Assembly (NCBI GenBank): GCA_903885555.1
Contig: CAISIV010000063.1
Span: 1 to 44,797 of the forward strand
Direction: 5' to 3'
Source of the DNA: an uncultured Hyphomicrobiales bacterium
GTDB taxonomy: Bacteria; Pseudomonadota; Alphaproteobacteria; Rhizobiales; Xanthobacteraceae
Length of the DNA stretch: 44,797 nt
Shown piece by piece: positions 1 to 7,816 of the stretch. The translations under genes and the position numbers were made by a program. The stretch's first letter is position 1; each line of letters opens with the position of its first letter. A model generated the notes under the pieces. The model was not told where the DNA came from. It was given only the letters and a program-made list of their open reading frames with translations, and did no database searches.

Positions 1-374
1 CCGCCCTTGGCCTTCATCGCGGCCGAGTAATTGAACCCGGCTTCAGACGCCTTGGCGCGGCCGACGACGCCGTAGAGGTTCGGGCCGACGCGGTTCGGGC
101 CGCCTTTTTCGAAGGTGTGGCAGGCGCCGCACTGCTTGGCCGTAGCCTGGCCCTTTTCGACCGAGGCACTGGCCAGCATCGCTTCCATCGGCTCTTCCGC
201 CGCGGCCGGGGCACCGGCCTTTTCGCCGCCCGCTTCCTTGACAGCAATATTGTAGCCCGGCTTTGTCACCTTATCGGGGGCGAACAGGGCGCCCGCGCCG
301 ATATTGAGCGCCAGAAGGATCAGGCAGGTGGCGAGGATGGCGCCGAGGACTTTGTTGAGTTCGAAGGAATTCAT
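1..374 (-). CDS. cycM: Membrane-anchored c-type cytochrome, CycM-like (3' end outside window)
   Basis: The reverse strand from the ATG at 374 reads MNSFELNKVLGAILATCLIL, an uncleaved N-terminal membrane anchor (about residues 9-28). An Ala/Glu-rich linker follows, then the haem-binding motif CGACH near 115-133 (QCGACHTF), then a class I cytochrome c sequence (GPNLYGVVGR). The frame is open to the window edge, so the distal haem ligand methionine is not visible. In Bradyrhizobium, CycM is a membrane-bound cytochrome c carrying electrons between the bc1 complex and the aa3 oxidase; the N-terminus and the adjacent divergent kdsB-pheA fit that locus. The family assignment is firm; the exact name rests on recalled similarity and synteny. 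Confidence 0.85.
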   Translation of the reverse strand, partial: MNSFELNKVLGAILATCLILLALNIGAGALFAPDKVTKPGYNIAVKEAGGEKAGAPAAAEEPMEAMLASASVEKGQATAKQCGACHTFEKGGPNRVGPNLYGVVGRAKASEAGFNYSAAMKAKG

Positions 375-440
375 CGAATTAAAGCTCCCAAGGAGGGGCA
401 AAACAGGCGGGATTTCGTTCGGAGAGATACCGGTTTGCCA

Positions 441-474
441 CATTACTGGCAACCCGTATAAGCGCCCAGTAATG
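441..474. promoter_or_regulatory. Inverted repeat in the divergent cycM/kdsB promoter region
   Basis: CATTACTGG (441-449) and its exact reverse complement CCAGTAATG (466-474) are separated by 16 bases that include an AT-rich GTATAA element. The half-sites lie about 25 bp centre to centre, between the divergent starts at 374 and 516, which suits a dimeric regulator binding at a shared promoter. No regulator is identified. Confidence 0.4.
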
Positions 475-515
475 CCGACATTCGTATTGTCCAGCGGCTA
501 AAATCGCTCCGTCTC

Positions 516-1244
516 ATGCCAAAGACCATCATCCTCATCCCGGCCCGCATGGCCTCGACCCGCCTGCCCGGCAAACCGCTGGCGGATATCAATGGCTTGC
601 CGATGATCGTCCAGGTGCTGCGCCGCGCCGAGGCGGCCGGCATCGGCGAAGCCGTGGTGGCGACCGATTCCGAGGCCGTGCAAACGGCGGTGGAAAAGTC
701 CGGCGGACGCGCGGTGATGACCCGCAGCGACCACGTCTCAGGCTCCGACCGCATCTATGAGGCGCTAGAGGCGCTCGACCCCGAACACCGTGTCGATCTG
801 GTGGTCAACGTCCAGGGCGACCTGCCGACCGTCGAGCCGGCCGATATCCGCGCCGCGCTCGGGCCCCTCGCCGACCCCAAGGTTGATATCACGACACTGG
901 CGGCTGTCATTACCGACCCCGCCGAGCGCACCAATCCAAACGTCGTGAAGGCTATCGGCACCATGATCGCGCCGGACCGGTTTCACGCCACGACCTTCAC
1001 GCGCGCCGACGCGACCGGGCCTGGCCCGCACTACCACCACATCGGGCTTTACGCGTATCGCCGCGCGGCGCTGGCGCGCTTCGTCAAGCTGCCGCCATCG
1101 GCCAACGAAATGCGCGAACGTCTCGAGCAATTGCGGGCGCTCGACGCCGGCATGCGTATCGACGCGGTGGTGGTCAAAAGCGTGCCGCTCGGCGTCGATA
1201 CGCCGGAGGAATTGGAAAAAGCGCGCCGGATACTGGCAGGTTGA
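516..1244 (+). CDS. kdsB: 3-deoxy-manno-octulosonate cytidylyltransferase (CMP-Kdo synthetase)
   Basis: 242 residues, the usual length for KdsB. It activates Kdo with CTP to CMP-Kdo in the cytoplasm for lipopolysaccharide inner-core synthesis. The N-terminal nucleotide-binding signature [15 protein letters not shown] (about residues 8-22) is intact, as are VATDS, the VVNVQGDLP segment that binds metal and nucleotide, and the late [10 protein letters not shown] block. The start at 516 is the only ATG in front of the conserved IPAR motif. It lies 32 bases upstream of pheA and is probably cotranscribed with it, an arrangement known in Bradyrhizobium and relatives. Confidence 0.95.
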   Translation: MPKTIILIPARMASTRLPGKPLADINGLPMIVQVLRRAEAAGIGEAVVATDSEAVQTAVEKSGGRAVMTRSDHVSGSDRIYEALEALDPEHRVDLVVNVQGDLPTVEPADIRAALGPLADPKVDITTLAAVITDPAERTNPNVVKAIGTMIAPDRFHATTFTRADATGPGPHYHHIGLYAYRRAALARFVKLPPSANEMRERLEQLRALDAGMRIDAVVVKSVPLGVDTPEELEKARRILAG

Positions 1245-1276
1245 CTGCCATTCAAGGTCTGCGTACGGAACAACCC

Positions 1277-2137
1277 ATGGTCAAGAAGAAGAAGATCATT
1301 TTCCAGGGCGAGCTCGGCGCGAATTCCCACATCGCCTGCCAGCAAGCCTACCCGTCATACGAAGCGGTGCCCGGCGCCACCTTCGAGGATTGCTTCGCCG
1401 CCATCACCAGCGGCAAGGTCGATCTCGGCATGATCCCGATCGAGAATTCGGTCGCCGGCCGCGTTGCCGACATTCACCATCTGATGCCGACCGCCAAGCT
1501 GCACATCATCGGCGAGCACTTCATGCCGGTGCATCACCAGTTGCTGGCCGTGAAAGGCGCGAGCCTCAAGACCCTCAAGACGGTTGAGAGCCACGTCCAC
1601 GCGCTCGGCCAGTGCCGCAAGCTGATCCGCTCGGCCAAGCTCAAAGCCATCGTTGCCGCCGACACCGCGGGCTCCGCGCGCGAGGTCGCAGAGTCCGGCG
1701 ACAAGACGCGCGCCTCTATCGCCACCGCGCTGGCCGGCAAGATCTACGGCCTGAAGGTTCTGGCGCGCGACATCGAAGATGAAAAGCACAACACCACGCG
1801 CTTCATCGTGCTGTCGCCGAAGAAAAAGGAAGCCAAGCGCGGCCGCGGCACGGTCGTCACCACGTTCATCTTCCAGGTCCGCAACATACCGGCCGCGCTG
1901 TACAAGGCGCTCGGCGGCTTCGCCACCAACGGCATCAACATGACCAAGCTGGAAAGCTACATGGTCGGCGGCAGCTTTTCGGCGACACAGTTTTATGCCG
2001 ACGTCGAAGGCCATCCGTCGGATCGCGGCCTGCAACTGGCGCTGGAAGAACTTGAATTCGTCTGCCAGCCGGGAACGCTGCGCATTCTCGGCGTCTATCC
2101 GGCGCACAAATTCCGCAAGAAGCTCAATAAAAGCTGA
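1277..2137 (+). CDS. pheA: Prephenate dehydratase
   Basis: 286 residues. It converts prephenate to phenylpyruvate in phenylalanine biosynthesis. The catalytic PDT domain runs from about residue 4 (IIFQGELGANSHIA) to about 185 and contains the ENSVAGRV block and the catalytic Thr-Arg-Phe motif in HNTTRFIVL. A C-terminal ACT domain (about 195-280, ALYKALGGFATNGINMTKLE) is the expected phenylalanine-sensing regulatory part. There is no chorismate mutase domain, so this is the monofunctional type. The ATG at 1277 is preferred over an upstream TTG that overlaps the kdsB stop because family members begin close to the KIIFQG motif; a weak CGGAA precedes it. Confidence 0.95.
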   Translation: MVKKKKIIFQGELGANSHIACQQAYPSYEAVPGATFEDCFAAITSGKVDLGMIPIENSVAGRVADIHHLMPTAKLHIIGEHFMPVHHQLLAVKGASLKTLKTVESHVHALGQCRKLIRSAKLKAIVAADTAGSAREVAESGDKTRASIATALAGKIYGLKVLARDIEDEKHNTTRFIVLSPKKKEAKRGRGTVVTTFIFQVRNIPAALYKALGGFATNGINMTKLESYMVGGSFSATQFYADVEGHPSDRGLQLALEELEFVCQPGTLRILGVYPAHKFRKKLNKS

Positions 2138-2196
2138 GCTCTCGCCAGCGGCCCTCGGCATGCTAGCCTCCCGGCAAAATCAATCCGGGGGGAACG

Positions 2197-2985
2197 ATGA
2201 ACACAGCACAGCAGAAGGTCGCGCTGGTCACCGGCGCCGCGCGCGGCATCGGTCTCGCCACCGCCAAGCGATTTCTCGCCGACGGCTACTGTGTTGCGCT
2301 CGTCGATATCGACGGCGACAACCTCAAGCGCACCTATGCGGCCCTGGCCAAAACCGACGTGACGATGGCCATTGAATGCGACGTATCCAATCCCGGGGAC
2401 GTCGAGCGCGCCTTCGAACTGACCGCGACCCGCTTTGGCCGCCTCGACGCGCTGGTCAACAATGCCGGTATCGCCATCTTCAAACCGATCCTCGATGTAA
2501 CTTTTGAAGACTGGTCGCGCGTGCTGGCGGTGAATCTCACCGGCCCGTTTCTGTGCACGCAGGCCGCAGCGCCGCTGATGCGCGACAGCGGCGGCGGCGC
2601 CGTCGTCAACATCACGTCGATTTCGGGACTGCGCGCTTCGACATTGCGTACCGCGTACGGCACCAGCAAAGCCGGCCTCGCCCATCTGACCAAGCAACAG
2701 GCGGTGGAATTGGCATCGCTTAACATCCGGGTCAACGCGGTGGCGCCGGGTCCGGTCGACACGGCCATGGCCAAGGAAGTTCATACGCCGGAAATCCGCG
2801 CCGACTATCACGACCACATGCCGCTTAACCGCTACGGCTTGGAGGAAGAACTGGCGGAAACCATTTTCTTTCTATGCAGCCCGCGCGCCAGCTACATCAC
2901 CGGCCAGGTGATAGCGGTCGACGGCGGCTTCGACTCCACCGGCATCGGCCTGCCGACGTTGCGCGCCGAAAAGCGCAACGGGTAG
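2197..2985 (+). CDS. Short-chain dehydrogenase/reductase (SDR) family oxidoreductase
   Basis: 262 residues, classical SDR length. The N-terminal Rossmann motif TGAARGIG (about residues 13-20), NNAG (about 89-92), the catalytic serine in the ITSISG stretch and the catalytic YGTSK (Tyr-x3-Lys) are all present, followed by the typical PGPVDTAM segment. It should be an NAD(P)(H)-dependent oxidoreductase; the substrate cannot be read from the sequence. An aspartate at the end of the second beta strand (ALVDIDGDN) suggests a preference for NAD(H). A strong AATCCGGGGGGAACG ribosome-binding region precedes the ATG. It is rightward, separated from pheA by 59 bases and convergent with the next gene. 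Confidence 0.93.
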   Translation: MNTAQQKVALVTGAARGIGLATAKRFLADGYCVALVDIDGDNLKRTYAALAKTDVTMAIECDVSNPGDVERAFELTATRFGRLDALVNNAGIAIFKPILDVTFEDWSRVLAVNLTGPFLCTQAAAPLMRDSGGGAVVNITSISGLRASTLRTAYGTSKAGLAHLTKQQAVELASLNIRVNAVAPGPVDTAMAKEVHTPEIRADYHDHMPLNRYGLEEELAETIFFLCSPRASYITGQVIAVDGGFDSTGIGLPTLRAEKRNG

Positions 2986-2990
2986 AAGCT

Positions 2991-3386
2991 TCAGGCCTTT
3001 TGCGGCGTCATCTTGTCGGCGGCGCCCAGATAGTGCCTGGCATAGGCGACCAGTTGCGCGTCGCTGGGATGATCGACCGTTTCGACGCCCGCGATCAGCT
3101 TCATCAGCTTCGGATCGTGCTCATGGATGTGCTTGACCAGTTCGGCCTTGGCATTGCCAGGACCGGCGATCAGCACCGCGCCGGCGTCGGCGACCGCATG
3201 GATCACAGCATGCAGGAAGTCCTTGTCGGCGGTGGCGTGACCGCTGCCAATCGAGTTGGCCTTGTGATGGATGTGCTTGGTCGGATTGTCCGGGTGCAGC
3301 ACCAGCTTGTCGACCTCGGTCGGGCTGAAATGGAACACCCGCGCCTCGCGATGGTCGATCCAGATGACGGCGTGAAAATGACTCAT
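2991..3386 (-). CDS. eRF1-domain-like small protein ('translational machinery protein')
   Basis: 131 residues beginning MSHFHAVIWIDHREARVFHF. Pattern DHREARVFHF near the start, a His-rich centre (HIHHKANSIGSGH) and a GAVLIAGPGNAKAELVKH segment match the small Rhizobiales proteins usually named 'translational machinery protein', related to the release-factor/Pelota fold. The IAGPGNAK block is the typical core of that fold. No catalytic role is established and I infer none. It ends 6 bases from the SDR stop in convergent orientation and has a short promoter space toward 3500. Confidence 0.75.
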   Translation of the reverse strand: MSHFHAVIWIDHREARVFHFSPTEVDKLVLHPDNPTKHIHHKANSIGSGHATADKDFLHAVIHAVADAGAVLIAGPGNAKAELVKHIHEHDPKLMKLIAGVETVDHPSDAQLVAYARHYLGAADKMTPQKA

Positions 3387-3520
3387 GAAACCGGTCCTTT
3401 TGGCAGCACCAAGGGATTGTCGGTTACCCCTAGCCTATCACATCCCGGCGGCTTTTGATTTGAATCATGGGCTTTGTTCACGCTGGCAGCGCTCTAAGAA
3501 ACGCAGCACAGTTCGCAAAC

Positions 3521-4912
3521 TCAGACTGCGACGCGGCCGAGAAAATTCTCGATCCGTTGTTCGAGACCGGCGCTGGCGGTCTCGACCGACTCTGACGCCG
3601 CGAGAACTTCGCTCGCCGCGTTACGCGTTTCCGCGACCGCCCCGGTTACGTTGTCGAGAACGGCAACCATGGCTTTCGCCCCGTCAGCCGCTGACGATAC
3701 ATTCCGGGAAATTTCCTCGGTGGCAGCGTCCTGCTCTTCGAGCGAACGCGCGACGGCCGAGGTATAGCCGTCAATCTCCCGCATGCGCTCGGTGTTGCGC
3801 CGAATGGCTTCCACCGCGAACCGAGTTGAGTTCTGCACCGCGTCGATCTGGACCGCGATCTGCTCGGTCGATTTCGCGGTCTGCACGGCCAGCGATTTGA
3901 CTTCCGAAGCGACGACGGCAAAACCCCGCCCCGCTTCGCCGGCGCGGGCCGCCTCGATCGTTGCATTGAGTGCGAGCAGGTTGGTCTGCCCGGCGATGTT
4001 GCGGATGAGATTGACGATCTCGCCGATTTCCTGAACGGACTCGGTAAGGCGCGCCATTTGCTCGTTGGTGGTCTGCGCCTCGGTGACCGAATGTTTGACC
4101 AGTTCCGCGGCTTGGCCGACTTGGCGGCCAATTTCCGCGATTGAGGCGATCAACTCAGTCGCTGCGCCGGCAGCCGCGGTCATGTTCGCGGAGGTTACAC
4201 CGGAGGTGCGGACAGCGCCGGCGGTGCGATCCGACGTGCTGCCTGCCGACTGCGCCAGCGCAGTGGCAATCGATTTGAGCGCGGCGGTGCTGCCGCTGAC
4301 GGTCCGCAAGACCTGCTCGGCATTATCGCGAAACGTCCGGACTTCCGATTCGACTTCGATGCGCCGGCGCTCCTGTTCCTCCAGAGCGGCGCCTTTTCGT
4401 TCGGCGATGATGCGGTCGGTAATGTCGTCATGCGTGCCGATCCAGAACTTGCCGCCTTCGATCGACCGGTTGACGACGGCAACCGCCCGCCCGTCGGGCG
4501 TCTCGACGATCCGGCTCATGTCGTGCCCCGGACGCACCGCGTTCAAGATCTCGGCCCGGTACTTCTCGGCATCGATGTTGAGGCTGCCGGTGGCGATACG
4601 ATTCTTGATCAGGTCCATGAGCGTGCAGCCCGGCTTCACGATCTCGCGCGACATCCGGTACATGTCGATGTAGCGGTCGTTGCAAACCAGAACCCGCTCA
4701 TTGGCGGCGATGAGGACGACGCCTTGGGTCATGTTGTTGACGACCATGGACAGCAGGGCGCCATTGCGCGCACGCGCCTTGGTCCGCAGCCAAGAGACGA
4801 GGCCAGCAACGACGACCAGCACGAATATGCCGGCGGCGACAAAACGCCAGTCGTGCTGAAGGACATATTCCAACTGATCAGGCTCCCGGGCGCGTAATTT
4901 GTAACCCGACAA
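3521..4912 (-). CDS. PAS-domain methyl-accepting chemotaxis protein
   Basis: About 463 residues. One membrane segment near residues 24-43 (FVAAGIFVLVVVAGLVSWL) is followed by a PAS-like domain (about 55-170, with NMTQGVVLIAANERVLVCND and GTHDDITDRI). A coiled-coil signalling domain then carries the conserved hairpin tip (EIVNLIRNIAGQTNLLALNA, then IEAARAGEAGRGFAVVASEV). It should signal to CheA/CheW. There is no periplasmic ligand domain, so it senses intracellular or redox cues through PAS. The frame opens with TTG at 4912; a second TTG at codon 14 has a better spaced GGGAG, so the exact start is uncertain. It stands alone, with no che genes nearby. Confidence 0.92.
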   Translation of the reverse strand: MSGYKLRAREPDQLEYVLQHDWRFVAAGIFVLVVVAGLVSWLRTKARARNGALLSMVVNNMTQGVVLIAANERVLVCNDRYIDMYRMSREIVKPGCTLMDLIKNRIATGSLNIDAEKYRAEILNAVRPGHDMSRIVETPDGRAVAVVNRSIEGGKFWIGTHDDITDRIIAERKGAALEEQERRRIEVESEVRTFRDNAEQVLRTVSGSTAALKSIATALAQSAGSTSDRTAGAVRTSGVTSANMTAAAGAATELIASIAEIGRQVGQAAELVKHSVTEAQTTNEQMARLTESVQEIGEIVNLIRNIAGQTNLLALNATIEAARAGEAGRGFAVVASEVKSLAVQTAKSTEQIAVQIDAVQNSTRFAVEAIRRNTERMREIDGYTSAVARSLEEQDAATEEISRNVSSAADGAKAMVAVLDNVTGAVAETRNAASEVLAASESVETASAGLEQRIENFLGRVAV

Positions 4913-4953
4913 CCTTTTATGAATTGTTAACCACTAATCCCGAGGACAAAGGC

Positions 4954-6081
4954 TTATTGGGCTTCGTCCTGGACCCATCGGACAAACCCCGGCGACAGCT
5001 TGCGCAGCCGCTCAATATCGACGCGGCCGGACCGCGTGATGTAGCTCATGGCGAAATCCTTGATGCCAAGCGCCATGTGCTCGCCAAAATTTTCGTACCA
5101 GGCAGCACTTCTGTTGGCGCCAGCGACGATCTTTTCCAGGATCGGCCGTCGCGCGGCTTCGAAGGCCGGCAGGGCCGCCACGATATCGTCCTTGTGCTCG
5201 GCGAGCGCGCGGTTAAGAGCGATGGCGTCCTCCATGGCGAGCCGCGTGCCGGACCCGATGGAGAAATGCGCAGTATGGAGGGCGTCACCAATGAGAACAT
5301 GCTTGCCGTGATGCCAGCGCGCATTCGACACCTGCGGGAAACGCCGCCATACTGAATTGTTCGAAATCAAAGGGCGGCCATCGAGCGCGTCGGCGAATAC
5401 TTTCTGGCACAGCGCGCGCGAGTCGGCATCGTCCATGCGTTCCAGCCCGGTGCCGACGAAGGTCGCAGCATCGACCTCGACGATGAACGTGCTGCGGCCC
5501 GGCGCGTAGCGGTAGTGATGCGCGTTGAAATTACCGATCGGCGTATGGCGGAAGGTCTGCGTCAGCGTATCGAACGGCTTGCTAGTGCCGAACCAGGCAA
5601 AACGATTGGCGAGATAGCCGATGCCGGCGCCGAATTCTTCCGCATATGTATGCCGCACCAATGAATTTACGCCATCGGCGCCCACGATGAGATCGGCCTC
5701 GCCCAGTTCATCGAGCGATTTCACGACGCGGCCGAACTGCGGCTGGACACCAACCGAACGCAGCCGCGCCTGCAGTAATTCCAGCAGTTTCAACCGACCG
5801 ATGGCGGCAAAGCCGATGCCATCGATCACAGCGCGCTCGTTCTTGTGCACGAGCGTCATGTCGCTCCAGGATTCCATCTGCGGCGCGATCGCCGCGAAGG
5901 TGTCCGGATCGTCGTCGCGCAGAAACTCAAGCGCACGGTCGGAGAACACCACGCCGAAGCCAAACGTGGCGTCAGCCTGATTCTGCTCGATGACGACGAC
6001 GTCGGCATCCGGCCGCCGCCGCTTGATCAGATAGGACAGATAAAGGCCGGCGGGTCCGGCGCCTAGGATCGCAATGCGCAT
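4954..6081 (-). CDS. FAD-dependent monooxygenase, salicylyl-CoA 5-hydroxylase / anthraniloyl-CoA monooxygenase type
   Basis: 375 residues from the ATG at 6081 (MRIAILGAGPAGLYLSYLIK). The N-terminal dinucleotide motif GAGPAGLY, the GFGVVFSD segment, GADGVNS and the late FAD-binding stretch GDALHTAHFSIGSGTRLAME are present. The FGFGVVFSD and SIGSGTRLAMEDAIAL blocks resemble the flavin half of salicylyl-CoA 5-hydroxylase and 2-aminobenzoyl-CoA monooxygenase, which hydroxylate aromatic CoA thioesters. Here it is only the flavin domain, without the C-terminal old-yellow-enzyme-type half seen in longer relatives. The frame is open upstream to 6528, but that stretch lacks conserved sequence and runs antisense to the CopD-like gene. 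No aromatic-CoA ligase is adjacent, so the substrate is an inference. Confidence 0.82.
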   Translation of the reverse strand: MRIAILGAGPAGLYLSYLIKRRRPDADVVVIEQNQADATFGFGVVFSDRALEFLRDDDPDTFAAIAPQMESWSDMTLVHKNERAVIDGIGFAAIGRLKLLELLQARLRSVGVQPQFGRVVKSLDELGEADLIVGADGVNSLVRHTYAEEFGAGIGYLANRFAWFGTSKPFDTLTQTFRHTPIGNFNAHHYRYAPGRSTFIVEVDAATFVGTGLERMDDADSRALCQKVFADALDGRPLISNNSVWRRFPQVSNARWHHGKHVLIGDALHTAHFSIGSGTRLAMEDAIALNRALAEHKDDIVAALPAFEAARRPILEKIVAGANRSAAWYENFGEHMALGIKDFAMSYITRSGRVDIERLRKLSPGFVRWVQDEAQ

Positions 6082-6153
6082 GGCCGCTTGTACCGCAACG
6101 GCCACTGGCCGTGCTAGCATCGCGTCGGGCCGTTCCAACCTGAGGATCCTGCC

Positions 6154-6618
6154 ATGCTCGACACCACTTTCGCCCTTACGCTCCACATGCTCGGCGCGGT
6201 CGTCTGGGTCGGCGGCATGTTCGCGGCCTATATCTGCCTGCGGCCGGCGGCGGGATCGCTGGAAGGCCCGCAGCGCCTGCAACTGTGGCGAAACTTCTTC
6301 GCCAAATTCTTCATATGGGTCTGGATCTCGATCCTGCTGCTGCTCGGCAGCGGCTACTGGATGCTGGTCACAGCCTTCGGCGGCTTCAAGGGCGCGCCGC
6401 TCTACATCAATCTGATGCAGTTGCTCGGCATCGTCATGGTGCTGCTGTTCGTCTGGCTGTTCCACGGCCCGTGGCTGAAGTTCAAGCGCGCCGTCGATGC
6501 GAAAGACTGGCCGGCCGCGGCTGGCCATATCGCGCTGATAGCCAGGATCATTCAGGTCAATCTGCCGCTCGGCCTGATCGTGGTCGTCATCGGCGGCACC
6601 GGGCGGTTCTGGGGATAG
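6154..6618 (+). CDS. CopD-like integral membrane protein
   Basis: 154 residues with four predicted membrane segments (about 7-27, 47-70, 84-104 and 127-150). The N-terminal LHMLGAVVWVGGMFAAY contains the His and Trp-Val-Gly-Gly-Met pattern found in the CopD copper-resistance/haem-binding membrane family. The second segment is aromatic-rich (FFAKFFIWVWISILLLLGSGYW). The likely role is metal or haem handling in the inner membrane, not proven by sequence. It diverges from the flavin monooxygenase with 72 bases between the starts. Confidence 0.8.
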   Translation: MLDTTFALTLHMLGAVVWVGGMFAAYICLRPAAGSLEGPQRLQLWRNFFAKFFIWVWISILLLLGSGYWMLVTAFGGFKGAPLYINLMQLLGIVMVLLFVWLFHGPWLKFKRAVDAKDWPAAAGHIALIARIIQVNLPLGLIVVVIGGTGRFWG

Positions 6619-6809
6619 CGCTGGGACTCAAGACGGCAGCAGCGGCGCAGCCAGGCAACGACACTCAACCCGCATTCGCGTATGGCCTGCCGGCGATAAT
6701 CATGGGCGCGCCGAAGCGCGGCCGCCCTGATTAATGCCTTTTGCTCCGGTGCAAGGCCGGGATAGGCGAAAAAGTCGAACGGATCGTCCTGCGGCATGGC
6801 GGTCTCCAT
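6552..6809 (-). CDS. Small hypothetical protein, possible gene
   Basis: 85 residues (METAMPQDDPFDFFAYPGLA...). The N-terminal part is acidic and ordered-looking (DPFDFFAYPGLAPEQKALIRAAALRRAHDYRRQAI), resembling short alphaproteobacterial proteins with an Ala/Arg-rich helix. The C-terminal third overlaps the end of the CopD-like gene by 67 bases on the opposite strand and looks unconserved. It diverges from the LysR gene. The alternative start is the ATG at 6797. I do not recognise a family; it may be a chance frame. Confidence 0.4.
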   Translation of the reverse strand: METAMPQDDPFDFFAYPGLAPEQKALIRAAALRRAHDYRRQAIRECGLSVVAWLRRCCRLESQRYPQNRPVPPMTTTIRPSGRLT

Positions 6810-6849
6810 CGGCGAACAGTCGCGATGGACTGGCTTTACGCGCGCGCCA

Positions 6850-6888
6850 TTATCTCATAAAATGAATTATACTGATTTTTGTTATCTC
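6850..6888. promoter_or_regulatory. AT-rich promoter region with direct repeats upstream of the LysR gene
   Basis: This AT-rich island in otherwise GC-rich DNA carries two copies of TTATCTC (6850-6856 and 6882-6888), exactly 32 bases apart, about three helical turns. TATACT lies between them as a possible -10 element. It lies just before the LysR ribosome-binding site AGAGAG (6891-6896) and could be the autoregulatory site common in LysR-family genes. Confidence 0.35.
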
Positions 6889-6900
6889 TTAGAGAGAACG

Positions 6901-7809
6901 ATGGATCTTGAAGATCTGCGCATCTTCCGCTCGGTCGTGCAGGAAGGCGGCATCACGCGCGCCGCCGAACGGCTTAATCGTGTGCAGTCCAACGTGACCA
7001 CGCGGGTGCGCCAGCTCGAACAGGACCTCGGCGTCGATCTGTTCATCCGCGAAGGCAAGAAGCTGCATCTGTCGCCGAACGGCAAGGTGCTGCTCGACTA
7101 TGCCGACCGCCTGCTCGACCTGGCGCAGGAAGCGCGCGACGCCGTCCACGACGGTGCGCCGCGCGGACCGCTGCGCCTCGGCGCGATGGAGAGTACGGCA
7201 GCAATCCGCCTGCCCGAACCTTTAAGCGAATTTCACCGCCGCTTTCCTGAAGTGAAGCTCGACCTGCGCACCGCGACGATCCACGATCTTTCATCGGCGG
7301 TTCTGACTGGCGCGCTCGATGCCGCGCTGGTCGCCGAACCGGTCGCGGACGAGCCGTTCGAAAAGGCGACGATCTACGACGAGGCGCTGGCGCTGGTCGC
7401 ATCCGCCGATCACGCGCCAATCCGTTCGCCCGCCGACGTGCGTTCCGAGACGGTGCTCGCCTTCGAGCACGGCTGCCCCTACCGGCTGAGGATGCAACAA
7501 TGGTTCTCGCGCACCGGTGAATTGCCCGCGCGCATTTCCGAAATGTCGTCGTGGCACGCCATCCTCGGCTGCGCCGCCGCGCGCATGGGCATCGCGGTCT
7601 TGCCGCAGATGGTGCTCAGCTCGTTCCCGCAGGCAAAATATCTCAGCGTGCATCCGCTGCCGCGTGACCTCAGCCACGCCCCGACGGTTCTGATCTGGCG
7701 CAAGGGCGGACGTTCATCGACGATCTCGGCGCTTGTCGATGTGCTGACCGACAGCAAAACGGCGCGGGTGAACAACCCGCGCCGCAAAACAAATATAAAG
7801 AAGCGATAG
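6901..7809 (+). CDS. LysR-family transcriptional regulator
   Basis: 302 residues. An N-terminal winged helix-turn-helix (about 1-60, MDLEDLRIFRSVVQEGGITRAAERL then NRVQSNVTTRVRQLEQDLG) is followed by a periplasmic-binding-like effector domain (about 90-290). The ATG at 6901 sits 4 bases after AGAGAG and directly begins the conserved DLRIF helix, so upstream in-frame starts are rejected. The inducer is unknown. Adjacent candidates for control are the CopD-like gene and the small divergent frame. It converges tightly with the phosphomannomutase gene. Confidence 0.94.
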   Translation: MDLEDLRIFRSVVQEGGITRAAERLNRVQSNVTTRVRQLEQDLGVDLFIREGKKLHLSPNGKVLLDYADRLLDLAQEARDAVHDGAPRGPLRLGAMESTAAIRLPEPLSEFHRRFPEVKLDLRTATIHDLSSAVLTGALDAALVAEPVADEPFEKATIYDEALALVASADHAPIRSPADVRSETVLAFEHGCPYRLRMQQWFSRTGELPARISEMSSWHAILGCAAARMGIAVLPQMVLSSFPQAKYLSVHPLPRDLSHAPTVLIWRKGGRSSTISALVDVLTDSKTARVNNPRRKTNIKKR

Positions 7810-7816
7810 TCGCTTC
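7800..7816. repeat. Hairpin embedding two convergent stop codons
   Basis: GAAGCGA (7800-7806) and TCGCTTC (7810-7816) form a perfect 7-bp inverted repeat whose 3-base loop is the TAG stop of the LysR gene. The right arm overlaps the TGA stop of the convergent phosphomannomutase gene. There is no adjoining T-run, so intrinsic termination is unproven; it may act as a shared transcript-end hairpin. Confidence 0.4.

Noticed and set aside
6082-6528. N-terminal extension of the flavin monooxygenase by 149 codons
   Set aside because: The extension is antisense to the CopD-like gene and lacks conserved sequence; the dinucleotide-binding motif starts exactly at the ATG at 6081.
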